A DNA stretch of 64,000 nt, from positions 1 to 64,000 of the forward strand of contig CAZKAQ010000002.1 in assembly GCA_964550655.1 (NCBI GenBank). The letters run 5' to 3'. Numbering within the stretch: the stretch's first letter is position 1; every line of letters starts with the position of its first letter. Positions 25,874 through 34,137 of this stretch are shown piece by piece. Origin of the DNA: GCA-1730015 sp964550655. Lineage in GTDB: Bacteria > Pseudomonadota > Gammaproteobacteria > Granulosicoccales > Granulosicoccaceae. The position numbers and the translations under genes are program-made. The notes below the pieces were generated by a model. That model was not told the origin of the DNA. It saw nothing but the letters and a program-made list of their open reading frames with translations, and did not search any database.

Positions 25874-26286
25874 ACTGTGCGCTGTACCGTTAGTTATGCA
25901 GACTCGTGCGCAGGTACAGCCAGAACTCCCTGGCGTCTTGCGTACTGCTGGCATTCCTCGGGAAGACACTGCGGGGTGCCCTTAGCCAACATCTGTTTTT
26001 TATTTACATTGTCACAACTGAGTTTTGTCAATCACCGACAAATCAATTTATGACGTACAGTTAAAGTATGGTTCAAATGTAACCATTCGCAATGTCATTT
26101 CAGTATTATTTATAAGCCGTGATCAAAATCTCATTACAGTGGCGAAAATGGTTTGCTTGTTGCTGTCAGTTACAAATCTGACGTCATTGCAATGACTGTT
26201 TATTAAGCGGCGGCCAGTTAGCTGTGATCTTGCTGGCAGAAGGGCTGAGTTCCGGGTACGGCAGCGTGATTGTAAAAGCGCGTTGC
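25874..26286. other. 413-bp lptB-rpoN intergenic region
   Basis: It holds the candidate rpoN promoter at 26003-26031. The remainder, including the first 130 nt upstream of rpoN, shows no supported gene. The size suggests rpoN is transcribed separately from the kdsD-lptB operon. Confidence 0.5.
26003..26031 (-). promoter_or_regulatory. Candidate sigma-70 promoter for rpoN
   Basis: On the minus strand TTGACA (26026-26031) is followed after 17 nt by TGTAAA (26003-26008), a perfect -35 and a 4/6 -10. Transcription would start about 122 nt upstream of the rpoN ATG. Confidence 0.5.
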
Positions 26287-27012
26287 TTAAAGGGTAAAAC
26301 TTTCGCCCAGATACACTTCCTTAACCTGCTGATTCTGTAAAATATCGTCAGCAGTTCCCTCGGCTATTAAATTGCCGTCACTGAGTATGTAGGCTCGCTC
26401 ACAAATGCCGAGTGTCTCGCGAACGCTATGGTCAGTAATTAATACGCCAATGTTTCTTTGTTGCAAGTGTCTGATAATCCGCTGGATATCAATTACGGAA
26501 ATCGGATCTACGCCTGCAAAGGGTTCGTCGAGCAGTATGAAAACCGGATCTGCGGCCAGCGCTCTGGCTATCTCAACACGGCGCCTTTCACCACCTGACA
26601 GACTCATGCCGAGGCTGTCGCGTATATGCGTTATTTGCAACTCACCGAGCAGGTTTTCAACTTCTTCGCGGTAGTCGCGTTTGCGCAGATCGGGGCGGTA
26701 TTGAAGAATGGATACTATGTTTTCCTCTACGGTGAGCTTTCTGAAAACCGAAGCTTCCTGCGGCAGATAACCGACACCGTGGCGTGCACGCACATGCATC
26801 GGGTCACTGGTAATGTTGTGTTCGTCGAGCAATACCCGGCCGCCGTCCGGAACCACTAGTCCGACAATAATATAAAAGCAGGTCGTTTTTCCGGCACCGT
26901 TTGGTCCGAGTAAGCCGACAACTTCACCCTGTTCGATGTGCATCGAGACCCCGTCAAGCACTTTGCGCTTGCTGTAGGATTTTTTCAGGTCTTCTGCTAT
27001 CAAGATTGACAT
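26287..27012 (-). CDS. lptB: LPS export ABC transporter ATP-binding protein LptB
   Basis: LptB powers extraction of lipopolysaccharide from the inner membrane with LptFG. The 241-residue ATPase has Walker A GPNGAGKTT (about residues 36-44), the signature LSGGERRR, Walker B FILLDEPFAGVDP, and the H-loop histidine in ITDHSV. YLPQEASVFRKL is the characteristic Q-loop region of LptB. It follows lptA by 52 nt. lptF and lptG are not in the window and are normally elsewhere. Confidence 0.96.
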   Translation of the reverse strand: MSILIAEDLKKSYSKRKVLDGVSMHIEQGEVVGLLGPNGAGKTTCFYIIVGLVVPDGGRVLLDEHNITSDPMHVRARHGVGYLPQEASVFRKLTVEENIVSILQYRPDLRKRDYREEVENLLGELQITHIRDSLGMSLSGGERRRVEIARALAADPVFILLDEPFAGVDPISVIDIQRIIRHLQQRNIGVLITDHSVRETLGICERAYILSDGNLIAEGTADDILQNQQVKEVYLGESFTL

Positions 27013-27064
27013 GGGCGTTTCAGAGTTGGCGAGCTGTGTAATCCAGTGACTTGGTGAACAGTGG

Positions 27065-27577
27065 TCACGGTTTTAGTTTGCCGGGCTGTAGTGTGATGTT
27101 AACCCGGCCCTTATCATTTCCTGTGGCTTTGAATGTGAGCTCGTTTAGATTGTATTCAATTGTGTCACCGGTAAGTGTTTGACCTGGCCTTTCAAAGTTG
27201 GCGTTGCCACGAAAAGTAATTTCGGTAGTGGTGGTGTTGTAGATAATTTCATTGCACTCACCCTTAATCAGTTCGTTGTTTGGCGTTAGCTGTTGAAATC
27301 TGATCGGTGAACCTGTGCCGGTGATACGAAAAAGGCTGCCGTCTTTGATTTCCATTTTTATGGTATCTGCAAAGATTGACATGGAACCCTGGGATATTTC
27401 TACATTGCCCGAAAGTGTTTGTATGCCACGGCGATCATCGTAGATGGAGTTGTCGGCCTTTACGTTAATTGGCTTTTTGTGATCCGCCAACTGAGCTGCA
27501 ACCGGGTTGCTTACCGCCACAAGCAAGGTCGCGATAATAAATATCGTTGATAGTGCCCGGTATAGTTTTGTTGACAC
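27065..27577 (-). CDS. lptA: LPS periplasmic bridge protein LptA
   Basis: LptA forms the beta-jellyroll bridge that carries LPS across the periplasm. The mature OstA/LptA domain is clear: PINVKADNSIYDDRRGIQTL, then SGNVEISQGSMSIFADTI and TLTGDTIEYNLN. The open frame reaches an ATG at 27694, inside lptC, but the residues before the signal peptide look non-genuine. The GTG at 27577 gives a normal signal peptide ending VAA and a 170-residue precursor, close to the family length, so I prefer it. No ribosome-binding site settles the choice. It starts 40 nt after the lptC stop. Confidence 0.85.
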   Translation of the reverse strand: MSTKLYRALSTIFIIATLLVAVSNPVAAQLADHKKPINVKADNSIYDDRRGIQTLSGNVEISQGSMSIFADTIKMEIKDGSLFRITGTGSPIRFQQLTPNNELIKGECNEIIYNTTTTEITFRGNANFERPGQTLTGDTIEYNLNELTFKATGNDKGRVNITLQPGKLKP

Positions 27578-27617
27578 TGCGTTGAGTAGTATCGTCAGGC
27601 GTTCAGCGACAGTATGA

Positions 27618-28271
27618 TTACCTTTTGTCTGTGATTTCAAACTGTGCCTCCACGCCGGATGTAAATGTAAGAATACCTCGGTCGATTTCGGCATTCATAT
27701 TATTGGCATCGTGCTGCCAGCTTTCGCCCTCCACGTGAACCGGTTCCTCACTGCTGATGGTCCTCTTGCCTGTGTCAATGGTTAGCGAGTTTGTGTCGAC
27801 AGTGACTGGTGCCGTGTCTTTTTTGCGGTTATGGGTAAGCTCTACATTACCTTCCAGATCGAGCACATCGAAGTTGGCAGACACAGTGCCAAGGGATGCG
27901 CGTGCGTGCCACTGTCCGTCGTCGATGCTGCGGAGTTTGACGATCGGGTTCTTTATAATCGAGTAACCTTCAATAAAGTGGTGCGATAACGATTGCCCTG
28001 CGATCATCAATTGCCTGTCAGCAGGCATGCCGGCGTTGTGCTCGACGGTTGTGTCCGGTGCCGGGTTGTCCACTGCTGACGCGCCGGTTTTATTTGAAAT
28101 GTTGATTATTTCGAAGTCTTCCAGGTAGTAATCGCTCTGTGTTTCGGCCATTTCTATTCTGTTGGTTTCGGCCTCCGGTTGCGCCTCGCGATCATCTATC
28201 CATTGCCAGGACACTACTGCGATGACCAGCAAGGCAAAAATCAGCAGAACAGGGGCTAACTTTGATGGCAT
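27618..28271 (-). CDS. lptC: LPS export protein LptC
   Basis: LptC is the bitopic protein that hands LPS from LptB2FG to LptA. The 217-residue protein has one N-terminal membrane helix (about residues 7-24) and a periplasmic domain of repeating beta-strands, including VSANFDVLDLEGNVELTHNR, similar to the LptA fold. It is the least conserved member of the pathway; the assignment rests on the fold-like pattern plus its position between kdsC and lptA. The first half, about residues 30-80, is variable and longer than I would expect. Confidence 0.85.
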   Translation of the reverse strand: MPSKLAPVLLIFALLVIAVVSWQWIDDREAQPEAETNRIEMAETQSDYYLEDFEIINISNKTGASAVDNPAPDTTVEHNAGMPADRQLMIAGQSLSHHFIEGYSIIKNPIVKLRSIDDGQWHARASLGTVSANFDVLDLEGNVELTHNRKKDTAPVTVDTNSLTIDTGKRTISSEEPVHVEGESWQHDANNMNAEIDRGILTFTSGVEAQFEITDKR

Positions 28272-28352
28272 AGAGGCATCACTTTGATAAAGTATTGACG
28301 GGTCGGTTTACTCAGGTACTGAAAACCGGGGCCCATTATATAACCCTGAAGG

Positions 28353-28889
28353 CTACACCATATAACGTGCAACGGCCGACTCATAGAGGTTTTGTGATCT
28401 CAGGATCAGCTCGCAGGCCTCGCGCACCGCGCCGTTGCCGGCTTTTTTGCTGCTTGTCCAGTGGGCAACCTCGGCGACTTCTGTGTTCGCGTCGGGCACA
28501 GTCAGGGCCAGTCTGACCCGTCGCATCACTGGCAGGTCAATGATGTCGTCTCCCATGTAGGCAAAGTCATGTGCGGCGAGGCCGGTCTCTTTACACAGAG
28601 ACTCGAATGCAGGGAGTTTATCTTTGGCGCCTTGTACCAGGTGCTCGATTTGCAGCTCCTCACACCTGTGGCGAACGACATTGGATTTGCGACCTGTGAT
28701 GACGGCTATTTTGATTCCGGCGTCACCGAGCAGGCGCATGCCGAGTCCGTCTGCAGAATGAAAACGTTTGAATTCCTGTCCGTCGTCACTGCGATACAAG
28801 CCTCCATCGGTTAGCACACCGTCGACATCAAAAATGATTGCCTTGATGGTGCTGGCAAGTTCAATAGCGCGTTCGGTTGCACCTGACAT
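28353..28889 (-). CDS. kdsC: 3-deoxy-D-manno-octulosonate 8-phosphate phosphatase
   Basis: KdsC dephosphorylates Kdo-8-phosphate in the cytoplasm, the third step of Kdo synthesis. This 178-residue HAD-superfamily protein has the nucleophile motif FDVDGVLTDG (Asp21 and Asp23), the threonine of motif II in VITGRKS, and the acidic motif GDDIIDLPVM. The C0-type family is homotetrameric without a cap domain. It lies between kdsD and lptC, the standard order. Confidence 0.95.
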   Translation of the reverse strand: MSGATERAIELASTIKAIIFDVDGVLTDGGLYRSDDGQEFKRFHSADGLGMRLLGDAGIKIAVITGRKSNVVRHRCEELQIEHLVQGAKDKLPAFESLCKETGLAAHDFAYMGDDIIDLPVMRRVRLALTVPDANTEVAEVAHWTSSKKAGNGAVREACELILRSQNLYESAVARYMV

Positions 28890-28973
28890 AAAATTCTTCT
28901 TATATAAACGAACAAGGTAATCGAAAAGCTCACAACCGACGACAGGAAGTGATCAACGCTGTCATTGTCCGGG

Positions 28974-30002
28974 CTAGACAATGCCTGCCTGAAGCAAGGT
29001 GTGCATATTGAGTGCTCCGCAAACATTTCCTTTGTCATCCAGCACTGGTAAAGCATAGATTTTACGTTGTTCCATAATAATCAGTGCGTCATCTGCAAGT
29101 TGCTGTGCGTTTACAGCGTAACCACCGCGGGTCATGATTTTGTCAATAGTGACGGTGTTGATGTCAAGGCTTTGGTCGAGGGCGCGGCGTAAGTCACCAT
29201 CCGAGAATACGCCAAGCAACTTGTCGTTGTTGTCGACAATGGCGAGAAAGCCCAGTTTGCCGGCGCTCATGCTATACAGAGAGTCTTTTAAAAGCGTCCC
29301 GCTGCGAACCTTGGGCGTTGTCTCGTCACAAACCATGATGTCGCTTACTTTTAACAACAGTTTTTTGCCAAGCTTACCGCCCGGATGCGTGCGCGCGAAA
29401 TCCTCAGCACTGAATCCTCTGGTTTCAAGTACAGCCACTGCGAGTGCATCGCCCATGGCAAGGGTAGCGGTTGTGCTGGTGGTAGGTGCCAGTCCAAGAG
29501 TGCAGGCTTCCTCTGCAACGGCAACGTTTAGTACCGCGTTGGCAGCTGTGGCTAACGATGATGCGGGTTTGCCGGTAATGGCAATCAGCGGGACGTCCAG
29601 TCGTTTCATAACAGGCAGTATTGTTTTCAATTCATACGACTCTCCGCCGTAGGAAATGGCAATGACTACATCGTCTGCTGTAATCATTCCGAGGTCACCA
29701 TGCGAAGCCTCACCCGGGTGTACAAAAAACGCTGGTGTGCCGGTACTTGCAAGCGTTGCAGCGATTTTGTTTGCTATGTGACCGGATTTGCCAACGCCGC
29801 AGACAACCACTCGTCCGGTACACTTTAGTAGCAAGTGGCAGGCAGTGGCGAATTGATCATCCAGATTGTCGTTTAAAGCTGCAACCGCTTTCGCTTCTGT
29901 TGCAAATACTCGCCGACCAACGTCCAGCAGCCGGGAAACTTCTTTTTGTTCTTCTATCGATGTAATCGACGTCAGATCAGGTTTTGTTAGTTCGTTGTTC
30001 AA
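28974..30002 (-). CDS. kdsD: Arabinose-5-phosphate isomerase
   Basis: KdsD converts ribulose-5-phosphate to arabinose-5-phosphate, the first step of Kdo synthesis. The 342-residue protein has an N-terminal sugar-isomerase (SIS) domain with GVGKSGHIANKIAATLASTG and HPGEASHGDLGM, followed by tandem CBS domains (from about residue 215). It starts 6 nt after the mlaA stop and is followed by kdsC, so mlaA, kdsD and kdsC are probably one operon. Confidence 0.95.
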   Translation of the reverse strand: MNNELTKPDLTSITSIEEQKEVSRLLDVGRRVFATEAKAVAALNDNLDDQFATACHLLLKCTGRVVVCGVGKSGHIANKIAATLASTGTPAFFVHPGEASHGDLGMITADDVVIAISYGGESYELKTILPVMKRLDVPLIAITGKPASSLATAANAVLNVAVAEEACTLGLAPTTSTTATLAMGDALAVAVLETRGFSAEDFARTHPGGKLGKKLLLKVSDIMVCDETTPKVRSGTLLKDSLYSMSAGKLGFLAIVDNNDKLLGVFSDGDLRRALDQSLDINTVTIDKIMTRGGYAVNAQQLADDALIIMEQRKIYALPVLDDKGNVCGALNMHTLLQAGIV

Positions 30003-30008
30003 TGTGTG

Positions 30009-30884
30009 TCAGGAGCTCGGTCGGTCGATTTCTTCAAGCTCATCGAATTCTTCAAATTCATCTAGCTCATCGAGTTCGTCAAGTTCATCCAGCTCGTCAA
30101 GTTCATCGAGTTCGTTGAGTTCATCCAGTTCGTTGCTGTCGTCACCGCGCTCTGAGCTACTGCTTTCAGAAGGTGATTGATCAAAAATCTGGGATCTGCG
30201 CCATCCAACATAGCGGTCTTTGACAAAGCGGTACGGGTCAAGTGCCCCCGAATTAAGTATAGATGATGCGGCCAGTAGATTGGATCTTGCATTGATGACA
30301 CTCAAAGCTACCACCGCACCTCTGGTACTGCGTTCAAGATCACTTGTATTGAGTGGTTCGATGCGACTGTCTCCAAGCAGACCGATAGTGCTGCGTAATG
30401 TTTGCGGTCCGAAAAACGGCAGCATCACATAGGGTCCTTCCGGTACGCCCCAGACACCCAGTGTCTGGCCGAAGTCTTCATAGTGTTTGTCAAAATCCAG
30501 TTGACTGGCGACATCAATCAAGCCGCCGATGCCGACAACTGTGTTTACGGCTACTCTTGCAGTGTCGGAGAAGCCCTGTCTGAATTTCCCCTGCAGAATG
30601 CCATTGGCGGCAGTAGAAACATCACTGATGTTGCCGAAGAAATTGTTCACGCCGGCGCGAACGAACTCTGGTGTTACTTTTCTGTAGCCGGTGGCAACCG
30701 GTTTAAGCGCATAGCGGTCAATTTTGTCGTTAAATGCGAATATAGCCCGGTTGGCAGGCTCGAACGGATCTGCAATTGCGCCAACGGGCGGCGGCCCTTT
30801 GGCCGCACAGGCGGATAAAGTGGCAGCCACTACCAAAATGCAGATCACCCCGATAAACCTGGGGAAATTAACCTGATGTTTCAT
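30009..30884 (-). CDS. mlaA: Outer-membrane lipoprotein MlaA (VacJ) with acidic repeat tail
   Basis: MlaA removes mislocalised phospholipid from the outer leaflet of the outer membrane and passes it to MlaC. The 291-residue precursor has a lipobox LSAC (Cys26), then the family core: DPFEPANRAIFAFNDKID, NNFFGNISD, DFGQTLGVWGVPEGPYVMLP and FGPQTLRSTIG. The last 45 or so residues are unusual: an Asp-Glu-Leu repeat of about ten units, strongly acidic and absent from the homologues I know. The gene lies directly upstream of kdsD and is divergent from mlaC. No mlaF, mlaE, mlaD or mlaB gene is nearby. Confidence 0.92.
   Translation of the reverse strand: MKHQVNFPRFIGVICILVVAATLSACAAKGPPPVGAIADPFEPANRAIFAFNDKIDRYALKPVATGYRKVTPEFVRAGVNNFFGNISDVSTAANGILQGKFRQGFSDTARVAVNTVVGIGGLIDVASQLDFDKHYEDFGQTLGVWGVPEGPYVMLPFFGPQTLRSTIGLLGDSRIEPLNTSDLERSTRGAVVALSVINARSNLLAASSILNSGALDPYRFVKDRYVGWRRSQIFDQSPSESSSSERGDDSNELDELNELDELDELDELDELDELDEFEEFDELEEIDRPSS
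30020..30137 (-). repeat. In-frame 9-bp repeat array encoding the MlaA DEL tail
   Basis: The minus strand repeats units such as GAACTCGAT and GAACTTGAC, each coding for Glu-Leu-Asp, with an 18-bp higher-order pattern in part. The units differ at third positions, so the array is old enough to have diverged but could still change length by slippage in steps of three codons without breaking the frame. Confidence 0.8.
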
Positions 30885-31268
30885 GGGTGCTGTGTCCGTT
30901 GTGCCGCTAGCTCTGTATTCGGCGCCTGGATGCAGTTTACCTGTGAAGCGGCTCGCATTTCAAAATTCTTGTGTGGAACTGGTAAGGTTGTCCGATTGTC
31001 GTGGCAGGTTTAAATAACTGATTAAGCAAGCGTTTGGTGCCCAGGTGGCAGTATTGGGTAATGTGGGAAGGGCAGTCGCTTTATATTTCTTGGTTGAGAT
31101 TATCTGAACACAACCCAGAATACCGGTATGGCCTTTCACTGGTATAACATAGTAAAGAGATACTATGTTCCCGGTTGCCGCTTTGGTTAACTCCAACAAC
31201 AAGTAATTTAATCAACCAATATTATCCGCAGCCGGCAGATGCTCGGTGTGATGTACAAAGGGGAGATA
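30885..31268. other. Divergent mlaA-mlaC intergenic region
   Basis: 384 bp holding the promoters of both divergent genes. The one clear structure is a 9-bp perfect dyad at 31146-31169. No promoter hexamers convinced me, and no additional gene is supported. Confidence 0.5.
31146..31169. promoter_or_regulatory. Perfect 9-bp dyad upstream of mlaC
   Basis: AACATAGTA and TACTATGTT flank a 6-nt AAGAGA spacer, 100 nt before the mlaC ATG and within the divergent mlaA-mlaC region. The symmetry and AT-rich arms suit a dimeric regulator binding site; the regulator is unknown. Confidence 0.45.
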
Positions 31269-31874
31269 ATGAAGATTATTCGTGTAGTACGTGCACTGGT
31301 GTTGACGCTCACACTGCTGCCAGTGACTGTGTTTGCCCATCCGGCGGAGGATCTTATCCGTCAGATCACAGGCGACATGATTGAGGCACTTCTCAGCCCG
31401 GAAGCTGAATCGGACAGCAACTTTGTTCGTTCAAAGATTGACACCGAGGTAATACCACACATCGATTTTGTAACGATGACCAGGATTACCGTTGGTATTT
31501 CGGTATGGAAAAAAGCTACCAAACAGCAACGCAGCGATCTGGTCAAAGAGTTTCGGGAACTGCTGCTGAATACCTATACCGCCGCACTTGATCAGTACAC
31601 AGGACAAAAGCTTGAAGTACTGCCCCATCAGGCCACTGATAATGATGACAAAATTGCCGTTGTCAAAACTGTTTTTGACGATGCCAACGTCTTGATTCCA
31701 GTTGATTACAAGCTTAAAACCCACAAGTCTGATCGCAATACCTGGAAGGTTTATGACATAGAGGTCGAGAATGTCAGTCTTGTGAAAAGCTATAATTCCG
31801 AGTTCGAAAGTCAGATCAAAAATGCGGGTGTCGACGGACTGATCGCAACGCTTCGAGCAAAGAACAACAAGTAG
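31269..31874 (+). CDS. mlaC: Periplasmic phospholipid-shuttle protein MlaC
   Basis: MlaC ferries phospholipid between the MlaA complex and the inner-membrane MlaFEDB transporter. The ATG at 31269 has an excellent ribosome-binding site (AAAGGGGAG) and opens a signal peptide ending near VFA-HPAED. The 201-residue protein shows the Ttg2D/MlaC pattern: LRQITGDMIEAL-like helix, IDFVTMTRITVG, the FRELLLNTYTAALDQYTGQ helix, and the C-terminal WKVYDIEVENVSLVKSYNSEF. Usually mlaC sits in mlaFEDCB; here it stands alone between mlaA and murA. Confidence 0.9.
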   Translation: MKIIRVVRALVLTLTLLPVTVFAHPAEDLIRQITGDMIEALLSPEAESDSNFVRSKIDTEVIPHIDFVTMTRITVGISVWKKATKQQRSDLVKEFRELLLNTYTAALDQYTGQKLEVLPHQATDNDDKIAVVKTVFDDANVLIPVDYKLKTHKSDRNTWKVYDIEVENVSLVKSYNSEFESQIKNAGVDGLIATLRAKNNK

Positions 31875-32130
31875 GCTGGTTGGCAGTTTGCCAGTGAGCT
31901 TTTATTCCTCTTCCCGGGCAGAGCGCGGAGTACCGTAGGTCGGGACTCTGTCAGTTTTTCGATATAGCAACTGCATTTGCCGGCCTGACAGTGGTTGCCT
32001 GTTGGGATTGGCGCGCGCTTCCGTTATCATATTGGCAACTTGCCGGCGGCGGTGAGAATGTTCGTCTCTCGACAGAACGTGGTTCGGTCTTGTCCGACAT
32101 GTTCACCCATTCCGGTGCGATTTTAAAACA

Positions 32131-33390
32131 ATGGATAAACTGATTATTGGCGGCGGTAATCCGCTGAACGGGTCTGTGCGTATTTCAGGCGCCAAGAATG
32201 CCGTGCTGCCGATACTTGTCGCAACATTGCTTTGTGATGACACAGTATCGCTGGAAAATGTTCCTCACCTGAATGACGTCACCACCACCATGACTCTGCT
32301 CGGGCGTATGGGAGTAAAGCTGACGCTCGGCGAAAATATGATGGTCGAAGCTGATGCCTCTCAGGTAAACAACTATGAGGCGGAGTATGAGCTGGTGAAA
32401 ACCATGCGTGCCTCGATTCTGGTACTGGGCCCCTTGTTATCGCGTTTCGGTGAGGCCGTGGTGTCGTTGCCCGGTGGGTGTGCTATCGGTGCCAGGCCGG
32501 TTGATCTGCACATCAAAGGCTTGCAGGCCATGGGTGCCGAAATCACCCTTGAGGCGGGCTACATCAAGGCGCATTGCAAAAAACTCAAGGGCGCTACAAT
32601 CAACTTCGAAACCGTGACTGTCACTGGTACAGAAAATCTCCTGATGGCAGCAACTCTGGCACAAGGGACCACAGTGCTTGAGAACGCAGCGCGTGAGCCC
32701 GAAGTCGTGGATCTGGCCAATTTTTTAATTGGTATGGGTGCGGATATACAAGGTGCAGGAACGGACACAATAACCATTAATGGCGTCGACAGTCTGAATG
32801 GATGTCACCATCGTGTTGTACCGGACAGAATAGAAACCGGTACATTTCTGGTGGCCGCGTTGGTCAGTGGTGGCAAAATGACGGTTCAGGATGCACGGCC
32901 GGATATTCTTGAGTCTGTGTTGCAAAAGCTTGATGAGGCAGGCGCTGACTTGCAAATTAACGGTGACGATATAACCATTAGCTGCCGCTATGAAAAACCC
33001 CGTGCGGTAGATATAACAACCGCACCTTATCCACAGTTCCCGACGGATATGCAAGCGCAGTTTACGTTGTTAAATTCGGTTGCTGAGGGTACCGGAGTAA
33101 TTACTGAAACCATTTTTGAAAATCGATTTATGCATGTGCAGGAATTGCAGCGTATGGGCGCTGATCTCAAGGTAAGCGGCAATACAGTTACCTCGCGTGG
33201 GGTGCAAAAACTGACTGGTGCACCTGTGATGGCAACTGATCTGCGCGCATCGGCTTCATTGGTTATTGCCGGTTTGATTGCCGAAGGTGAAACACACTTG
33301 CAGCGCGTTTATCATATTGATCGCGGTTATGAGCGCATTGAAGATAAATTTAATGCGCTGGGTGCAAAAATACAGCGCGTCAGTGGCTAG
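32131..33390 (+). CDS. murA: UDP-N-acetylglucosamine 1-carboxyvinyltransferase
   Basis: MurA transfers enolpyruvate to UDP-GlcNAc, the first committed step of peptidoglycan synthesis and the target of fosfomycin. The 419-residue protein has the catalytic cysteine (Cys117) in PGGCAIGARPVDLH, so the fosfomycin-sensitive Cys form rather than Asp. SGAKNAVLPILVATLL at the N-terminus and the ATDLRASASLVIAGL segment near the C-terminus are standard. It lies 256 nt after mlaC; mlaB and ibaG, which usually lie between these two genes, are missing. Confidence 0.97.
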   Translation: MDKLIIGGGNPLNGSVRISGAKNAVLPILVATLLCDDTVSLENVPHLNDVTTTMTLLGRMGVKLTLGENMMVEADASQVNNYEAEYELVKTMRASILVLGPLLSRFGEAVVSLPGGCAIGARPVDLHIKGLQAMGAEITLEAGYIKAHCKKLKGATINFETVTVTGTENLLMAATLAQGTTVLENAAREPEVVDLANFLIGMGADIQGAGTDTITINGVDSLNGCHHRVVPDRIETGTFLVAALVSGGKMTVQDARPDILESVLQKLDEAGADLQINGDDITISCRYEKPRAVDITTAPYPQFPTDMQAQFTLLNSVAEGTGVITETIFENRFMHVQELQRMGADLKVSGNTVTSRGVQKLTGAPVMATDLRASASLVIAGLIAEGETHLQRVYHIDRGYERIEDKFNALGAKIQRVSG

Positions 33391-33438
33391 CAGTCACAGC
33401 GTTATGAACGTGTCTATCTGAGAGTTTCTGGCAGAAAA

Positions 33439-34086
33439 ATGAAACAATCGCTGGCCTTAGCACTTACCAAAGGGCGTATCTTGCAATCAACCTTGCCACT
33501 GCTTGAAGCGGTCGGCATTGTACCCTCTGAAGATGCGGAAAAAACCCGTAAACTCAGAGTAGATACCAATCACCCCGGGATAAGAATACTGTTGGTGCGA
33601 GCCAGTGATGTACCTGCCTATGTTGAATATGGCGGGGCAGATGTTGGTGTTACCGGCAAGGATATTTTGCTCGAGCATTCCGGCAAGGGAATCTATGAGC
33701 CGCTTGATCTTGGTATCGGTGTTTGCCAGATGGTGGTAGCAGGTAAAAAGGGAGTCAAAATCGATGGGCCGCAAATTTTAAAAGTGGCAACCAAGTATCC
33801 TGAGGTCGCACGACAATATTTTGATCGCCGTGGACAACAGGTAGAAATCATCAAGCTCTATGGATCGATGGAACTAGCACCTCTCGTGGGAATGGCCGAC
33901 CTGATTGTCGATATCATGGAAACCGGCGCCACATTGGCTGCCAATGGCTTGGAAGTCATCGGCGAGCCGATAGGTCAGATTAGTTCGAGGCTCATCGTCA
34001 ATAAGGCTTCGATGAAAATGAAACACGAGAAAATCCATCAACTCATTGATGGTTTGTCTAGCGTGGTTACAAATAACAGGCGCTAA
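33439..34086 (+). CDS. hisG: ATP phosphoribosyltransferase, short form
   Basis: HisG condenses ATP with PRPP, the first and controlled step of histidine synthesis. The 215-residue protein is the short form, which lacks the C-terminal regulatory domain and in known cases needs the HisZ subunit for activity and feedback control. LALTKGRILQSTLPLLE at the N-terminus, ADVGVTGKD, and the PRPP loop DLIVDIMETGATLAANGL are visible. hisZ is not in the window. It lies 48 nt after murA and is followed by the DAHP synthase gene and hisD. Confidence 0.95.
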   Translation: MKQSLALALTKGRILQSTLPLLEAVGIVPSEDAEKTRKLRVDTNHPGIRILLVRASDVPAYVEYGGADVGVTGKDILLEHSGKGIYEPLDLGIGVCQMVVAGKKGVKIDGPQILKVATKYPEVARQYFDRRGQQVEIIKLYGSMELAPLVGMADLIVDIMETGATLAANGLEVIGEPIGQISSRLIVNKASMKMKHEKIHQLIDGLSSVVTNNRR

Positions 34087-34137
34087 AAACCGGGCTGTTC
34101 ACCGCCCCATTAACCCTTTGCACCGGACTCGAATCCA

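Noticed and set aside
28960..28985. TAGCCCGGAC at the kdsD stop as a third element end
   Set aside because: Only 10 nt match and neither a duplication nor a second end is visible, so I mention it only as a weak parallel.
33029..33037. A second perfect DnaA 9-mer (TTATCCACA)
   Set aside because: It lies inside the conserved coding sequence of murA, which shows how often the 9-mer arises by chance here.
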